64,000 bases of DNA, taken from Tropicimonas_B omnivorans. GTDB lineage: Bacteria; Pseudomonadota; Alphaproteobacteria; Rhodobacterales; Rhodobacteraceae. Both the position numbers and the translations under genes were made by a program. The stretch is taken from positions 930,001 through 994,000 of the forward strand of contig NZ_JAVRHL010000002.1 of the NCBI RefSeq assembly GCF_031846565.1. The letters are read 5' to 3'. The notes beneath the pieces are model-generated. The model did not search any database and was not told where the DNA came from. It saw nothing but the letters and a program-made list of their open reading frames with translations. How positions within the stretch are numbered: the stretch's first letter is position 1; each line of letters opens with the position of its first letter. This document shows, one piece after another, positions 33,885-43,225 of the stretch.

Positions 33885-34802
33885 TTACCAAGCGAAGTCT
33901 TCGGCATTCTCGGCATCGACGACGCGGACGTCGATCGGCACCTCGGCCGGAACGACCTGCGCACCCCAGTACTGGGCCAGCGCCATGCCGAGGCCGACGC
34001 GGATCTGGTCGCGCGGGAACTGGGCAGTCGTCTCGATGAAGGGCGTGCCGCGGGCGATCGCGTCGACCGCTTCGGGAGCGCCGTCAACGGAGGTCAGCTT
34101 GATGTCCCGGCCGGCGCCCTGGATCGCGGCGAGAGCACCCATGGCACCGCCGTCGTTCACCGAGAAGATGCCGCCGAGATCGGGATGCGCCTGCATCATG
34201 TTCTCGACGACGCCGAGCGCGACGGAGCGGTCCTGACGACCGTTCTGCGTGTCAACGAGGGTGATGCCGGGGGCTTCGTCCAGCGCTTCCTTGCAGCCTT
34301 CGACGCGCTCGAGGATCGGAACCACCGGAATGCCGTCGAGGATCGCGACCTCGCCTTCGCCGCCCATCGCCTCGGCGAGGTACTGGCAGGACAGGTAGCC
34401 CGCGTCGCGGTTCTTCGAGCCGACGAAGGTGTCGACCGGGCCGTTGGCATTGGCGTCCACGGCGACGACGATGACGCCGGCATCCTTGGCCATGCGCACG
34501 GCGGATTCGATGCCGGCGCTGTCCGTCGGGTTGAGCAGGAGGATGTCGATGTCCTGCTGGAGCATGTCCTCGACGTCGGAGATCTGCTTGGCGACGTCAT
34601 GGCCGGCATCGGTCACCACGACCTCGGCATTGATCCCGTCAGCCGCTTCCATCAGCGCTTCGCGCATGCTGACGAAGTAGGGATTGTTCATCTCCTGGAA
34701 CGTCATGCCGATCTTCAGCTGGTCGTCCTGGGCCGACGCGACCGTGGCGCAGGCTGCGACGCCCAGAGCGGCGATGGTGCCGGATTTCAAAAGGTTCTTC
34801 AT
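33885..34802 (-). CDS. rbsB: ABC transporter substrate-binding protein, RbsB type
   Basis: A 305-residue type-1 periplasmic binding protein. A signal peptide ends near TVASAQ. The mature protein starts DQLKIGMTFQEMNNPYFVSM and has the paired motifs QQDIDILLLNPTDSAGIESA and VVAVDANANGPVDTFVGSKN, then FSVNDGGAMGALAAI, all as in ribose-binding protein relatives. It is the first transport gene after the AraC regulator. Confidence 0.9.
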   Translation of the reverse strand: MKNLLKSGTIAALGVAACATVASAQDDQLKIGMTFQEMNNPYFVSMREALMEAADGINAEVVVTDAGHDVAKQISDVEDMLQQDIDILLLNPTDSAGIESAVRMAKDAGVIVVAVDANANGPVDTFVGSKNRDAGYLSCQYLAEAMGGEGEVAILDGIPVVPILERVEGCKEALDEAPGITLVDTQNGRQDRSVALGVVENMMQAHPDLGGIFSVNDGGAMGALAAIQGAGRDIKLTSVDGAPEAVDAIARGTPFIETTAQFPRDQIRVGLGMALAQYWGAQVVPAEVPIDVRVVDAENAEDFAW

Positions 34803-34894
34803 GGTAGTCCTCCCTTGGTTGGCAGTCAGACCCCGTCCGCTCCGGGACCCTCAACGGGCTGCCGGGATAGAGTGCGGTCGGGGAATTTCGGTGG

Positions 34895-35779
34895 TCAGGC
34901 GGGCATGCGCGCCGCCTCGTTTTCCGCGAAGGTGGCCCGGAACTCCGATGGAGACCGTCCCTTCAGTCGCAGGAAATGCCGGTTGAAGTTCGACAGGTTC
35001 GAGAACCCGACATCGAAACAGATATCCGAGATCCGCGCCTCGGGGTCCGAAACGAGCATCTGGCAGGCCAGGTCGATCCTGAGCTGGTTGCGGAAGCGCA
35101 CCAGTGTCGCCCCCGTGTGCCGCTTGAAGGAGCGGGAGAAGGCGCTCTGGCTCTGACCCGTCATCTCGGCGAGCTCCGTCTCGCTCAGGGGCTCGGTCAG
35201 GTTCTCCCTGAGATGCGCGATCACCCGGTTCATCGCCGATTCCTCGGATTTCTCCATGTCCAGCATGAAGTTGAGGCTGCAGAGCGTCTGCACGCGGGGC
35301 GCGTTCAGCAGCACGTCGAGGATCTCGAAGTAGAGGGCGAGGCGCAGCACGCCGCGCGCGTCGATCACCCGCCGCATGAGCGGGGCGACCTTCCGGCCGG
35401 TCTCGCCATCGAACAGAAGCCCGCGCCGGCTGCGCTGGAAGAGCGCTTCGGCCGCTTCCATCTCCGGGAACGCATCGGCCAGGCGGTCGACGAAGTCCTG
35501 GGAAAACTGGATCACTTCGGTGCGGCTCGCCGAGACCTCGCCCGGCTGCACGTCGCTGATCCAGTTCTGCGGCAGGTTGGGGCCCGTCATGATCAGCTGA
35601 CCGGGCTCGAAATCGCCGACATGGTCGCCGATGTAATACTTGCCGCTCGTCGCCACGACGAGATGGATTTCGTACTCGGGATGGTAATGCCACCGCACGG
35701 TCCGGAACGGGTAGCCGTGCCGCCACGCGGCGAAGGATTCGCCGCTGCGGATATGGACCAGCTCCAGATCGAGTTGCAT
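34895..35779 (-). CDS. AraC-family transcriptional regulator
   Basis: A 294-residue regulator with an N-terminal cupin ligand-binding region (WHYHPEYEIHLVV, ITGPN-type MTGPNLPQNWI) and a C-terminal double helix-turn-helix (about 190-288: ETELAEMTGQSQSAFSRSFK and ISDICFDVGFSNLSNFNRHF). The start at 35779 follows GGGGGGAAAG; open frame extends further upstream without similarity. It precedes the pentitol transport operon on the same strand by 92 bp and probably activates it. Confidence 0.9.
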   Translation of the reverse strand: MQLDLELVHIRSGESFAAWRHGYPFRTVRWHYHPEYEIHLVVATSGKYYIGDHVGDFEPGQLIMTGPNLPQNWISDVQPGEVSASRTEVIQFSQDFVDRLADAFPEMEAAEALFQRSRRGLLFDGETGRKVAPLMRRVIDARGVLRLALYFEILDVLLNAPRVQTLCSLNFMLDMEKSEESAMNRVIAHLRENLTEPLSETELAEMTGQSQSAFSRSFKRHTGATLVRFRNQLRIDLACQMLVSDPEARISDICFDVGFSNLSNFNRHFLRLKGRSPSEFRATFAENEAARMPA

Positions 35780-36165
35780 CTTTCCCCCCATTCCCGGCCG
35801 AAATCGATGTGCCATCGGCAGTCTCGATCCTCCTCTCGGCGTTAACGCTTTTGTATCACGTCTCCGAATCTCCAGCCACGACACCATCGCTTGAATACTG
35901 GTACTTTTTTGACCGGCCCGCGTCCGAAGTGCATCAGGTCGTCCGCCGGTGGTCTTTGCAATGCGCGACGCGTGCCTCGATGCGTCGCCGCAATGCAGAA
36001 AGATGAAGGGATTTCCGGGGAAGCGGACGCCCGTGAGACCAGGGCACCCCGGACGGTGGTGTCTGGTACTACGGGGCGGCCGAGCGCCGATCATCATACT
36101 TTTCCGTCAGCGTTCTTACCGAATCCTATCAACTGCCCCGTCCGGCGCAGCCGGCCCGCCCGGCG
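35780..36165. other. Upstream region of the AraC-led operon
   Basis: These 386 bp, less GC-rich than their surroundings around 35840-35915, contain no supportable gene. A perfect 10-bp palindrome, GCGTTAACGC, lies at 35839-35848, 60 bp upstream of the AraC-type start, and could be an operator. The promoter itself cannot be fixed by eye. Confidence 0.4.
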
Positions 36166-36196
36166 GGATCCGGGGCGCCGGCCGGGCCCCGGATCC
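36166..36196 (-). terminator. GC-rich hairpin after the xylitol-dehydrogenase-like gene
   Basis: An 11-bp stem (GGATCCGGGGC with GCCCCGGATCC) and 9-base loop begins 5 bp after the stop codon. No T-run follows on the minus strand, so it may end the transcript only with help from Rho or act as an mRNA 3' protector. Confidence 0.5.
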
Positions 36197-36200
36197 GTCG

Positions 36201-37244
36201 TCAGGCGTCCGGAAGCTCGATCTGGATCTTCACGTCGGTTTCGCGGGCTTCCACCGCGCGGTCGAAGGCCGCGATGCTGTCCTTGAAGGGCAGGGTGGCG
36301 GAGATAAGCGGTTTGAGATCGACCTTGCCGGCGCCGATGAGCGCGATCGCGCGATCGTAGATGTTGGCGTAGCGAAAGACGGTTTCGAGCCGGAGCTCCT
36401 TTGCCTGGAGGCCGACGATATCCATCGGTGCGGGCTCCACCGGCATGCCGACGAGCACCACCGCGCCGCCGGGACGGGCGAGGGCGGGCAGGCCGAGGAT
36501 CGCGGGGGCCGCGCCCGAACATTCGAAGACCACGTCGGCGCCCCAGCCCTCCGTCGCCTCGGCAATCGCCCCGGCCACCGGAGTTTCGCGGATGTTGATG
36601 GTCTCGATCCCGTCATAGGCACCGATGATGTCCAGCTTCGGCTGCGCGAGATCGGCGACGTAGACCTTGGCGCAGCCACCGGCGAGCGCGGCGAGGGCCG
36701 TCATCATGCCGATCGGTCCCGCGCCCGTCACGACGGCGATGTCGCCGGGCTGGATGCGGGCGCGAAGGGCGCTCTGCATGCCGATCGCGAACGGCTCGAC
36801 CATGGCCCCTTCGGCGAAGGTCACGTGGTCCGGCAGCTTGTAGGTGAAGGCGGCGGGGTGAACGATTTCCGGTGTCAGGCAGCCATGCACCGGCGGCGTG
36901 GCCCAGAACTGCACGGAGGGGTCCACGTTGTAGATCCCGAGCTTGGCGGCACGGGAGGTCTGATCGGGGATGCCGGGTTCCATGCAGACACGGTCGCCCG
37001 CTTTCAGTCCCTCGACCTGCGCACCGACCTCCAGCACGACGCCGGCGGCCTCGTGACCGAGGATCATCGGCTCGTTCACGACGAAGTGGCCGATCTTGCC
37101 ATGGGTGTAGTAGTGCACGTCGGACCCGCAGACGCCGACCGTCCGGATCGCCACGCGCACGTCGCCGGCGCCGAGATCATCCGGAACCGGAAAGTCCCTG
37201 AGGGACAGCTTGCCCTTTTCCTCGAGTACGAGCGCTTCGGCCAT
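36201..37244 (-). CDS. Zinc-dependent polyol dehydrogenase, xylitol dehydrogenase-like
   Basis: A 347-residue medium-chain dehydrogenase of the sorbitol/xylitol dehydrogenase group, oxidising a polyol to a ketose with NAD. The catalytic zinc site is given by Cys in GVCGSDVHYY and His-Glu in ILGHEAAG; the NAD motif is GAGPIGMM. The usual four-cysteine structural zinc loop is absent: the region reads GIPDQTSRAAKLGIYNVDPS, as in other bacterial xylitol dehydrogenases. It lies upstream of the pentitol operon in the same direction but 421 bp away, so it may have its own promoter. Confidence 0.87.
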   Translation of the reverse strand: MAEALVLEEKGKLSLRDFPVPDDLGAGDVRVAIRTVGVCGSDVHYYTHGKIGHFVVNEPMILGHEAAGVVLEVGAQVEGLKAGDRVCMEPGIPDQTSRAAKLGIYNVDPSVQFWATPPVHGCLTPEIVHPAAFTYKLPDHVTFAEGAMVEPFAIGMQSALRARIQPGDIAVVTGAGPIGMMTALAALAGGCAKVYVADLAQPKLDIIGAYDGIETINIRETPVAGAIAEATEGWGADVVFECSGAAPAILGLPALARPGGAVVLVGMPVEPAPMDIVGLQAKELRLETVFRYANIYDRAIALIGAGKVDLKPLISATLPFKDSIAAFDRAVEARETDVKIQIELPDA

Positions 37245-37472
37245 GGTCGATCCTCCCCATCACGTCACTTGTCATCGATCGGGAACGCATCCCGGCTCGG
37301 CGCTTGTGATGTTCGCCCCGGGAGGCCTGCAAGTAAACGGGGGAGTGCGCCGGGGCGGAGTGTCGTCCCGCGGCCCGGCAAAAATCCTATCACGGGCAGG
37401 CGGGCCTGGTATCACGAGCCCGCGGATGCGGTCCCGGCCGCGCGATGCGGCGCGGCCGGGGAAGCCCCCGTA

Positions 37473-38468
37473 TCACATGCCCGAGACCATGTCCGTCACG
37501 TCGGAGGTCCAGGCGCCCTCGGGCTCCTCGGTGATCGCGGGATTCTCCTCGCTGATCGCGGAGAGGAGCGTGTCTACAGTCTGGCGGTAATCCTCCGGAT
37601 CGAGCGTGCCGTCGGACCCTTCGGTGAGCTTGGCAACCTCGTTCACCATGTAGACCTGATGCTCCAGCGTCTGCGCGCCGGTCGTATCGTTGTCGATGAT
37701 GATCTGCGCGGCTTCCTCGGGGTTCGCCTCCGCATAGCGCCAGCCTTCCATCGAGGCGGAGACGAAGCGGGCCATCTTGTCCACGAAGGCCGGATCCTCG
37801 AGGTCCTCCTCCTGCACGTAGAGCCCGTCTTCCAGCATCCCGACGCCCTCGTCGAGGTAGTTGAAGTTGACCAGTTCCTCCTCGGTATAGCCGGCATCGA
37901 GGACCTGGCCGTACTCGTTGTAGGTCATGGTGGAGATGCAGTCGGCCTGACCCTGAAGGAGCGGATCGACGTTGAAGGCCTGCTTGAGGACCGTGACGCC
38001 GCTGTCATCCGCGCCGTCGGTGTCGATGCCGAGCTGGGCCATCCACGCGTAGAACGGGTACTCGTTGCCGAAGAACCAGACGCCGAGAGTGCGGTTCGGG
38101 AAGTCCTCGGGGGTTTCGATGCCGGTCTCGGCCAGGCAGGTGAGCTGGAGGCCGCCGGTGGCGAATGGCTGGGCGATGTTGACGAGCGGCACGCCGCGCT
38201 CGCGGGCGGCCAGCGCCGCGGCCATCCAAGTGACGATCACGTCGGCGCCGCCGCCGGCGATGACCTGCTCGGGCGCGATGTCCGGCCCGCCCGGCTTGAT
38301 CGTGACGTCGAGGCCGGCCTCGTCGTAGAAGCCCTTCTCCTCGGCCACGTAATAGCCCGCGAACTGCGCCTGCGTGACCCATTTGAGTTGCAGCGTGACG
38401 GCATCCTGAGCCGCCACGGGGGCGGCCAGAACCGTGCTGCCGAGGGCGGCGATGAGGATCTTCTTCAT
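37473..38468 (-). CDS. ABC transporter substrate-binding protein, NMT1/THI5-like
   Basis: A 331-residue periplasmic binding protein of the NMT1/THI5 (ThiY) family. A signal peptide ends in PVAAQ; the mature protein begins with the hallmark LQLKWVTQAQFAGYYVAEEK, followed by IKPGGPDIAPEQVIAGGGAD. The ATG at 38468 has GGGAG upstream. These proteins bind pyrimidine-like ligands such as hydroxymethylpyrimidine precursors. Placed after the pyrimidine degradation genes, it probably brings in a pyrimidine or its breakdown product. Confidence 0.87.
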   Translation of the reverse strand: MKKILIAALGSTVLAAPVAAQDAVTLQLKWVTQAQFAGYYVAEEKGFYDEAGLDVTIKPGGPDIAPEQVIAGGGADVIVTWMAAALAARERGVPLVNIAQPFATGGLQLTCLAETGIETPEDFPNRTLGVWFFGNEYPFYAWMAQLGIDTDGADDSGVTVLKQAFNVDPLLQGQADCISTMTYNEYGQVLDAGYTEEELVNFNYLDEGVGMLEDGLYVQEEDLEDPAFVDKMARFVSASMEGWRYAEANPEEAAQIIIDNDTTGAQTLEHQVYMVNEVAKLTEGSDGTLDPEDYRQTVDTLLSAISEENPAITEEPEGAWTSDVTDMVSGM

Positions 38469-38500
38469 GTGTTGTCTCCCTAGTCGGTTGTCCCCGGAGT

Positions 38501-39340
38501 TCATCCCCGGTTGGACGGATGCCAGAAGGTCACCCGTTTCTCGATTGCGACGACGAGGCCGTAGAACGCGCTGCCCGCCAGCGCCGCCACCGCGATCTCC
38601 GCCCAGACCATATCGAGCGACAGCTGGCCCACGGAGGTCGATATGCGAAAACCGATCCCGCGGATCGGCGAGCCGAAGAATTCGGCTACAATCGCGCCAA
38701 TGAGGGCCAGCGTCGTCGAGATTTTCAGCCCGTTGAAGATGAATGGCATCGCCGCGGGCAGGCGGAGCTTCACGAGGCCCTGCCAGTAGCTCGCCCCGAA
38801 GGTCCGCATCAGGTCACGCTGCATCGTCTCGGCGGCGCGGAGGCCGGCGACGGTGTTCACCAGCATCGGGAAGAACACCATGACGACGACGACGGCGGCC
38901 TTCGATTGCCAGTCGAACCCGAACCACATCACGAGGATCGGCGCGACACCGACCACCGGCAGCGCGGCGGCGAAGTTCGCGACCGGCAGGAGACCGCGGC
39001 GGAGGACGTCGACGCGGTCCGCCAGAAGGGCGACGGCGAAGGCGGCGAGGCAGCCGATCACGTATCCGCTGAGCGCGCCTTTCAGGACGGTCTGGACGAA
39101 GTCCTCCCAGAGCGTCGGCAGGCTTGCCGCGAAGCGCAGGGCGATCTGCGTGGGCGCGGGTAGGAACACCATCGGCACGTCCAGCCCGCGCACGATCAGC
39201 TCCCACATCACGAGGAGCGTCGCGCCGAAGAGCAGCGGCACGGCCAGCGCGACGCTTCGGCTCTGCGGACCGCTTGCGAGGCGGACGTTCAGCGCCCAGC
39301 CGGCGGCCCAGAGAACGAGGGCGAGGGCAACGAGCGTCAT
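38501..39340 (-). CDS. ABC transporter permease (SsuC/ThiX type)
   Basis: A 279-residue inner-membrane permease, with the EAA loop MRTFGASYWQGLVKLRLPAA and six helices. The ATGA start at 39340 overlaps the stop of the preceding permease gene; the large open frame continuing upstream is a shadow. Partner of the permease at 39337 and the ATPase at 40338. Confidence 0.88.
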   Translation of the reverse strand: MTLVALALVLWAAGWALNVRLASGPQSRSVALAVPLLFGATLLVMWELIVRGLDVPMVFLPAPTQIALRFAASLPTLWEDFVQTVLKGALSGYVIGCLAAFAVALLADRVDVLRRGLLPVANFAAALPVVGVAPILVMWFGFDWQSKAAVVVVMVFFPMLVNTVAGLRAAETMQRDLMRTFGASYWQGLVKLRLPAAMPFIFNGLKISTTLALIGAIVAEFFGSPIRGIGFRISTSVGQLSLDMVWAEIAVAALAGSAFYGLVVAIEKRVTFWHPSNRG

Positions 39341-40341
39341 GGCCGCATCCCCATCCGCGCGAGCGACTTCCGCTCCAGCCCGCCGATGAGCCCGACGAGC
39401 CCGGCGGCCAGGATCGCGGCGGCGAAGAGCGCGGCCCAGATCTGGACGGTCTGGCCGTAATAGCTGCCCGCAAGGAGCCGGGCGCCGAAGCCGGCCTGCG
39501 CACCGGAGGGCAGTTCGGCGACGATGGTTCCGATCAGCGCCGCGGCGACGGCGATCTTCAGCGAGGCGAAGAGATAGGGTGTCGAGGCGGGAAGACGGAG
39601 CTTCCAGAAGGTCTGGGGACGGCTCGCGCCGTAGGTCCGCAGAAGGTCGAGCTGCATCGCATCGGGGCTCCGGAAACCCTTGGACATGCCGACGACGACG
39701 GGGAAGAAGGACAGGTACGCCGCGATCACCGCCTTGGGGAGGATGCCCTCGATGCCGATGGCGTAGAGCACGACGACGATCATCGGCGCGATGGCGATGA
39801 TGGGCACGGTCTGGCTGACGATGGCCCAGGGCATCACGCTCATCTCCATCACGCGGAAATGGACGATCCCGACCGCCAGGGCGATGCCGAGGCCGGCCCC
39901 GATGGCGAAGCCGAGAAGCGTGGCCGACAGCGTGACCCAGCCGTGATGGATCAGGCTCTGCGCCGAGGTCGGCGCAACGGTCGCCGTGCTCTGCCAGAGC
40001 GCGCCTGCGACCTGGTGCGGCGCGGGCAGACGGGGGCGACCTTGGGTGTAGGCATGGGCGATGGCGGGGCCGGGGTTGCGAAGCGCCAGGGCCAGAGCGG
40101 ACATGCCCCGGCGCTCCGATGCGGCCTCTGGCGACACCGTCTCTCCTGCGCGCGAGGCGTCGAGGACGGACTGGGCCGCATTCATGGGGATGCACGCGAG
40201 GGTCCAGATCAGGACGAGCGCGGCGAGCACGCCGAGGACGGGCAGGGTGGTCTGCCGCATGGCGCTCGTCACGCGAGCCACGCGGGCCGACCAGCCGACG
40301 CCGGCCTCGGGAGCGGAAATCGGGGCTGCGGTCTCGCTCAT
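39337..40341 (-). CDS. ABC transporter permease (SsuC/ThiX type)
   Basis: A 334-residue permease with the EAA loop LRTYGASRPQTFWKLRLPAS. It is longer than its partner because of about 100 residues between the first helix and the core, partly periplasmic and rich in alanine and proline (residues about 55-110). The ATGA start overlaps the ATPase stop at 40338. Two different permeases in one operon imply a heterodimeric channel. Confidence 0.87.
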   Translation of the reverse strand: MSETAAPISAPEAGVGWSARVARVTSAMRQTTLPVLGVLAALVLIWTLACIPMNAAQSVLDASRAGETVSPEAASERRGMSALALALRNPGPAIAHAYTQGRPRLPAPHQVAGALWQSTATVAPTSAQSLIHHGWVTLSATLLGFAIGAGLGIALAVGIVHFRVMEMSVMPWAIVSQTVPIIAIAPMIVVVLYAIGIEGILPKAVIAAYLSFFPVVVGMSKGFRSPDAMQLDLLRTYGASRPQTFWKLRLPASTPYLFASLKIAVAAALIGTIVAELPSGAQAGFGARLLAGSYYGQTVQIWAALFAAAILAAGLVGLIGGLERKSLARMGMRP

Positions 40342-41132
40342 GCCGCCTCCATCCCTGCGCGCAGCCCCTCGCGGACGCGGTGCGCGATCTCGATGAACTC
40401 CCGGCTGTCGCGAATGTCGAGCGGACGCTCCTTCGGCAGGGGGCTGTCGATCACGTCGCTGATCCGCCCCGGACGGGGGGACATCACGACGATCTTCGTG
40501 GACAGGTAAACGGCTTCGGGGATCGAGTGCGTCACGAAGAGCATGGTTTTGCCGGTGCGATCCCAGAGCGACAGCAACTCCTCGTTCAGGCGGTCCCGCA
40601 CGATCTCGTCGAGCGCGCCGAAGGGTTCGTCCATCAGAAGAAGGTCCGCATCGAAGCTCAGCGCGCGCGCGATGGAGGCGCGCTGCTGCATGCCGCCCGA
40701 TAGCTGCCAGGGAAACTTCTTCTCGAACCCGCCCAGATCGACGAGCTCCAGCGTCTGTCGCACCCGGCGCGCCTTCTCCTCCTCGGAATACCCCATGATC
40801 TCGAGAGGCAGGCGGATGTTGCCGCCGATGGTGCGCCACGGGTAAAGCCCCGCCGCCTGGAAGACGTAGCCATAGGCGCGGGCGCGGCGCGCCTCGTCGG
40901 CGCTCATCCCGTTAACCTCAAGTGTCCCGCCGGTCGGCTCCTCGAGCCCTGCGACGCACCGCAGGAACGTGGTCTTCCCGCAGCCCGAGGGGCCGATGAA
41001 CGACACGAACTCGCCGGGCTCGACCGACAGCGAGACATCTTTCAGCGCATGGACCGGGCCGTCCGACGTCTGGAAGGTGAGATCGAGGTTGCGGGCGGTG
41101 ACGACGGCGCCCTCCGTGCCGGGCGCGCTCAT
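40338..41132 (-). CDS. ABC transporter ATP-binding protein (TauB/SsuB/ThiZ type)
   Basis: A 264-residue ATPase with Walker A GPSGCGKTT, signature LSGGMQQRASIARAL, Walker B LLLMDEPFGALD and switch FVTHSIPEAVYL. These are typical of nitrate/taurine/thiamine-precursor transporters. The ATGA start overlaps the VOC gene. It powers the permeases at 38501 and 39337. Confidence 0.9.
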   Translation of the reverse strand: MSAPGTEGAVVTARNLDLTFQTSDGPVHALKDVSLSVEPGEFVSFIGPSGCGKTTFLRCVAGLEEPTGGTLEVNGMSADEARRARAYGYVFQAAGLYPWRTIGGNIRLPLEIMGYSEEEKARRVRQTLELVDLGGFEKKFPWQLSGGMQQRASIARALSFDADLLLMDEPFGALDEIVRDRLNEELLSLWDRTGKTMLFVTHSIPEAVYLSTKIVVMSPRPGRISDVIDSPLPKERPLDIRDSREFIEIAHRVREGLRAGMEAA

Positions 41133-41539
41133 TGCATCCCCCAGAGCCGGGGTTCGGCGAATTCCACGCTGTTTCCGGCAGGATCGCGAACGTAGACGGA
41201 CCGGGCGCCATTCGGCCAGAGGAAGTCCGCCTCGATCTCGATCCCCTCCTTCGCGAAATGCGCGGTCCAGTCGTCGAGCACCGCGCCGCTGGCCGTGAAG
41301 CAGACATGCCCGGGGCCCTTGGCGCCATGGAGAGGGACGGGAAGGCCGCCGCCCGGATCGGCCACGGCCGTGGCGTCGGGATTGAAGACGAGAAGGACCG
41401 TACTGCCCGCGCGGTAGAAGATGTGCCGCGCTTCCTTGCGCGCGATCACCTCCATCCCCAGCGTCCCGCCGTAGAAGGCATCTGCCGCGGCCAGGTCGCT
41501 GGCGTAAAGCGCGGCCTCGAGAACTCCTTCGACCTTCAT
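41129..41539 (-). CDS. VOC-superfamily (glyoxalase/dioxygenase fold) protein
   Basis: A 136-residue protein with two beta-alpha-beta-beta-beta halves: LEAALYASDLAAADAFYGGT at the start, GHVCFTASG in the middle and YVRDPAGNSVEFAEP at the end, where the Glu is a usual metal ligand. It is probably a metal-dependent lyase, isomerase or dioxygenase; the substrate is unknown. It lies between the dihydropyrimidinase gene and the transporter genes of the pyrimidine operon. Confidence 0.8.
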   Translation of the reverse strand: MKVEGVLEAALYASDLAAADAFYGGTLGMEVIARKEARHIFYRAGSTVLLVFNPDATAVADPGGGLPVPLHGAKGPGHVCFTASGAVLDDWTAHFAKEGIEIEADFLWPNGARSVYVRDPAGNSVEFAEPRLWGMQ

Positions 41540-41544
41540 TCGCC

Positions 41545-42999
41545 TTATACCCCGCTCGCCGGGATGCCGCTGCGCTCGACCGGGCGGGGCTTGGTCATGT
41601 CCTTCCATGAGGTGAGCGCGCGGTTGACCTCGCCCTGCGGCCGGCGCTTGACGAAGCGACCGTGCCCCTCGGACGGCTTGAGGACGCCGTCATCCACCAT
41701 CACCCGTCCGCGGGAGAGGACGTAGCGCGGCAGACCTTTCACATGTTTGCCTTCGAAGACGTTGTAATCGATCGAGGATTCCTGCGTCTTCGCGCTGATC
41801 GTCTTCTCCTTTTCAGGGTCGAGCACGACAATGTCGGCATCCGATCCGACAAGGATCGCGCCCTTCTTGGGATAGCAGTTCAGGATCTTGGCGGAGTTGG
41901 TCGAGGTCACGGCGACGAACTCGTTGGGGGTCAGGCGGCCCGTGCCGACGCCATAGGTCCAGAGCATCGGCATCCTGTCCTCGAGGCCGCCGGTGCCGTT
42001 CGGGATCTTGGTGAAGTCCCCGATCCCGGTCCGCTTCTGCTCGGTGGTGAACGCGCAGTGATCGGTGGCGACGCAGGAGAGCGAGCCCGATTGCAGCCCG
42101 GCCCAGAGCGAGTCCTGATGCTTCTCGTCCCGGAAGGGGGGAGACATGACGCGGCGGGCGGAGTGGTCCCAGTCCTCGTTGAAGTACTCGCTTTCGTCGA
42201 GGGTCAGGTGCTGGATCAGCGGCTCGCCCCAGACGCGCATCCCGGCCTGCCTGGCGCGGCGGATGGCTTCGTGGGACTGCTCGCAGGAGACGTGAACGAC
42301 GTAGAGCGGCACGCCGGCCATGTCGGCGATCATGATGGCGCGATTGGTCGCCTCGCCCTCGACCTGTGGCGGGCGGGAATAGGCGTGGCCCTCGGGGCCG
42401 TCATTGCCTTCGCGCAGCAGGCGCGCGGAGAGGTCCGCCACCACGTCGCCGTTCTCGGCGTGGACGAGAGCGATGGCGCCGAGTTCCGCCAGCCGCTGGA
42501 AGGAGGCGTACATCTCGTCGTCCTGCACCATCAGGGCGCCCTTGTAGGCCATGAAGTGCTTGAAGCTGTTGATGCCGTACTGCTCGATCACGGTCTTCAT
42601 CTCGTCGAAGACCTGCTCGCTCCACCACGTCACCGCCATGTGGAAGGAGTAGTCGCAATGCGCGCGGGCGGACTTGTTGTCCCACGTCTTCAGCGCATCG
42701 AGAAGGCCCTGTCCGGGCTGGGGCAGGGCAAAATCGACCACCATGGTGGTGCCCCCGGCCAGCGCCGCACGGGTGCCGCTGTCGAAATCATCGGAGGAAT
42801 AGGTGCCCATGAAAGGCATCTCCAGATGCGTATGCGGATCGATCCCTCCGGGCATGACGTAGCAGCCGGTCGCGTCCAGCACCTCGTCGCCCTCGAGGTT
42901 CTCGCCGATCTCGATGATCGTCTCCCCATCGATCAGGACATCCGCCGCGTAGGTCAGATCATGTGTGACGATGGTGCCGTTCTTGATGACGGTGGTCAT
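41545..42999 (-). CDS. hydA: Dihydropyrimidinase (D-hydantoinase)
   Basis: A 484-residue cyclic amidohydrolase opening 5,6-dihydrouracil/dihydrothymine to N-carbamoyl-beta-alanine/N-carbamoyl-beta-aminoisobutyrate. Two-metal site: HTH in GIDPHTHLEMPF, the carbamylated lysine in FMAYKGALMV, His in LVHAENGD and VVHVSCEQS, and Asp in VATDHCAF. The start ATG at 42999 follows GGGAGGAGA. It is the second step of reductive pyrimidine degradation, flanked by genes for steps one and three. Confidence 0.94.
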   Translation of the reverse strand: MTTVIKNGTIVTHDLTYAADVLIDGETIIEIGENLEGDEVLDATGCYVMPGGIDPHTHLEMPFMGTYSSDDFDSGTRAALAGGTTMVVDFALPQPGQGLLDALKTWDNKSARAHCDYSFHMAVTWWSEQVFDEMKTVIEQYGINSFKHFMAYKGALMVQDDEMYASFQRLAELGAIALVHAENGDVVADLSARLLREGNDGPEGHAYSRPPQVEGEATNRAIMIADMAGVPLYVVHVSCEQSHEAIRRARQAGMRVWGEPLIQHLTLDESEYFNEDWDHSARRVMSPPFRDEKHQDSLWAGLQSGSLSCVATDHCAFTTEQKRTGIGDFTKIPNGTGGLEDRMPMLWTYGVGTGRLTPNEFVAVTSTNSAKILNCYPKKGAILVGSDADIVVLDPEKEKTISAKTQESSIDYNVFEGKHVKGLPRYVLSRGRVMVDDGVLKPSEGHGRFVKRRPQGEVNRALTSWKDMTKPRPVERSGIPASGV

Positions 43000-43225
43000 G
43001 TTCTCTCCTCCCGTCCGTCTGTGCGACGGATGATCAGATCCTTGTGGATGATCGCATTGTATTGAGTGCTCCGGCTCCCGTTCGGGGCGCCGCGCCGTCC
43101 GGACCCCCGGTTCGAACAGGGAAATCCGGTCACGCCGGATATCGTTCTGACCCAGGACATCGAGGCGGTATCGTGCCGGGCGCGGATCGGCCTCGCCTCT
43201 CTTCCCGTGGTCGCGTGGATCGACG

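Noticed and set aside
38501..40195. A 564-codon frame that would join extra N-terminal sequence to the permease
   Set aside because: Permease similarity begins only at the ATG at 39340, which overlaps the previous stop; the upstream part is a shadow of the other permease.
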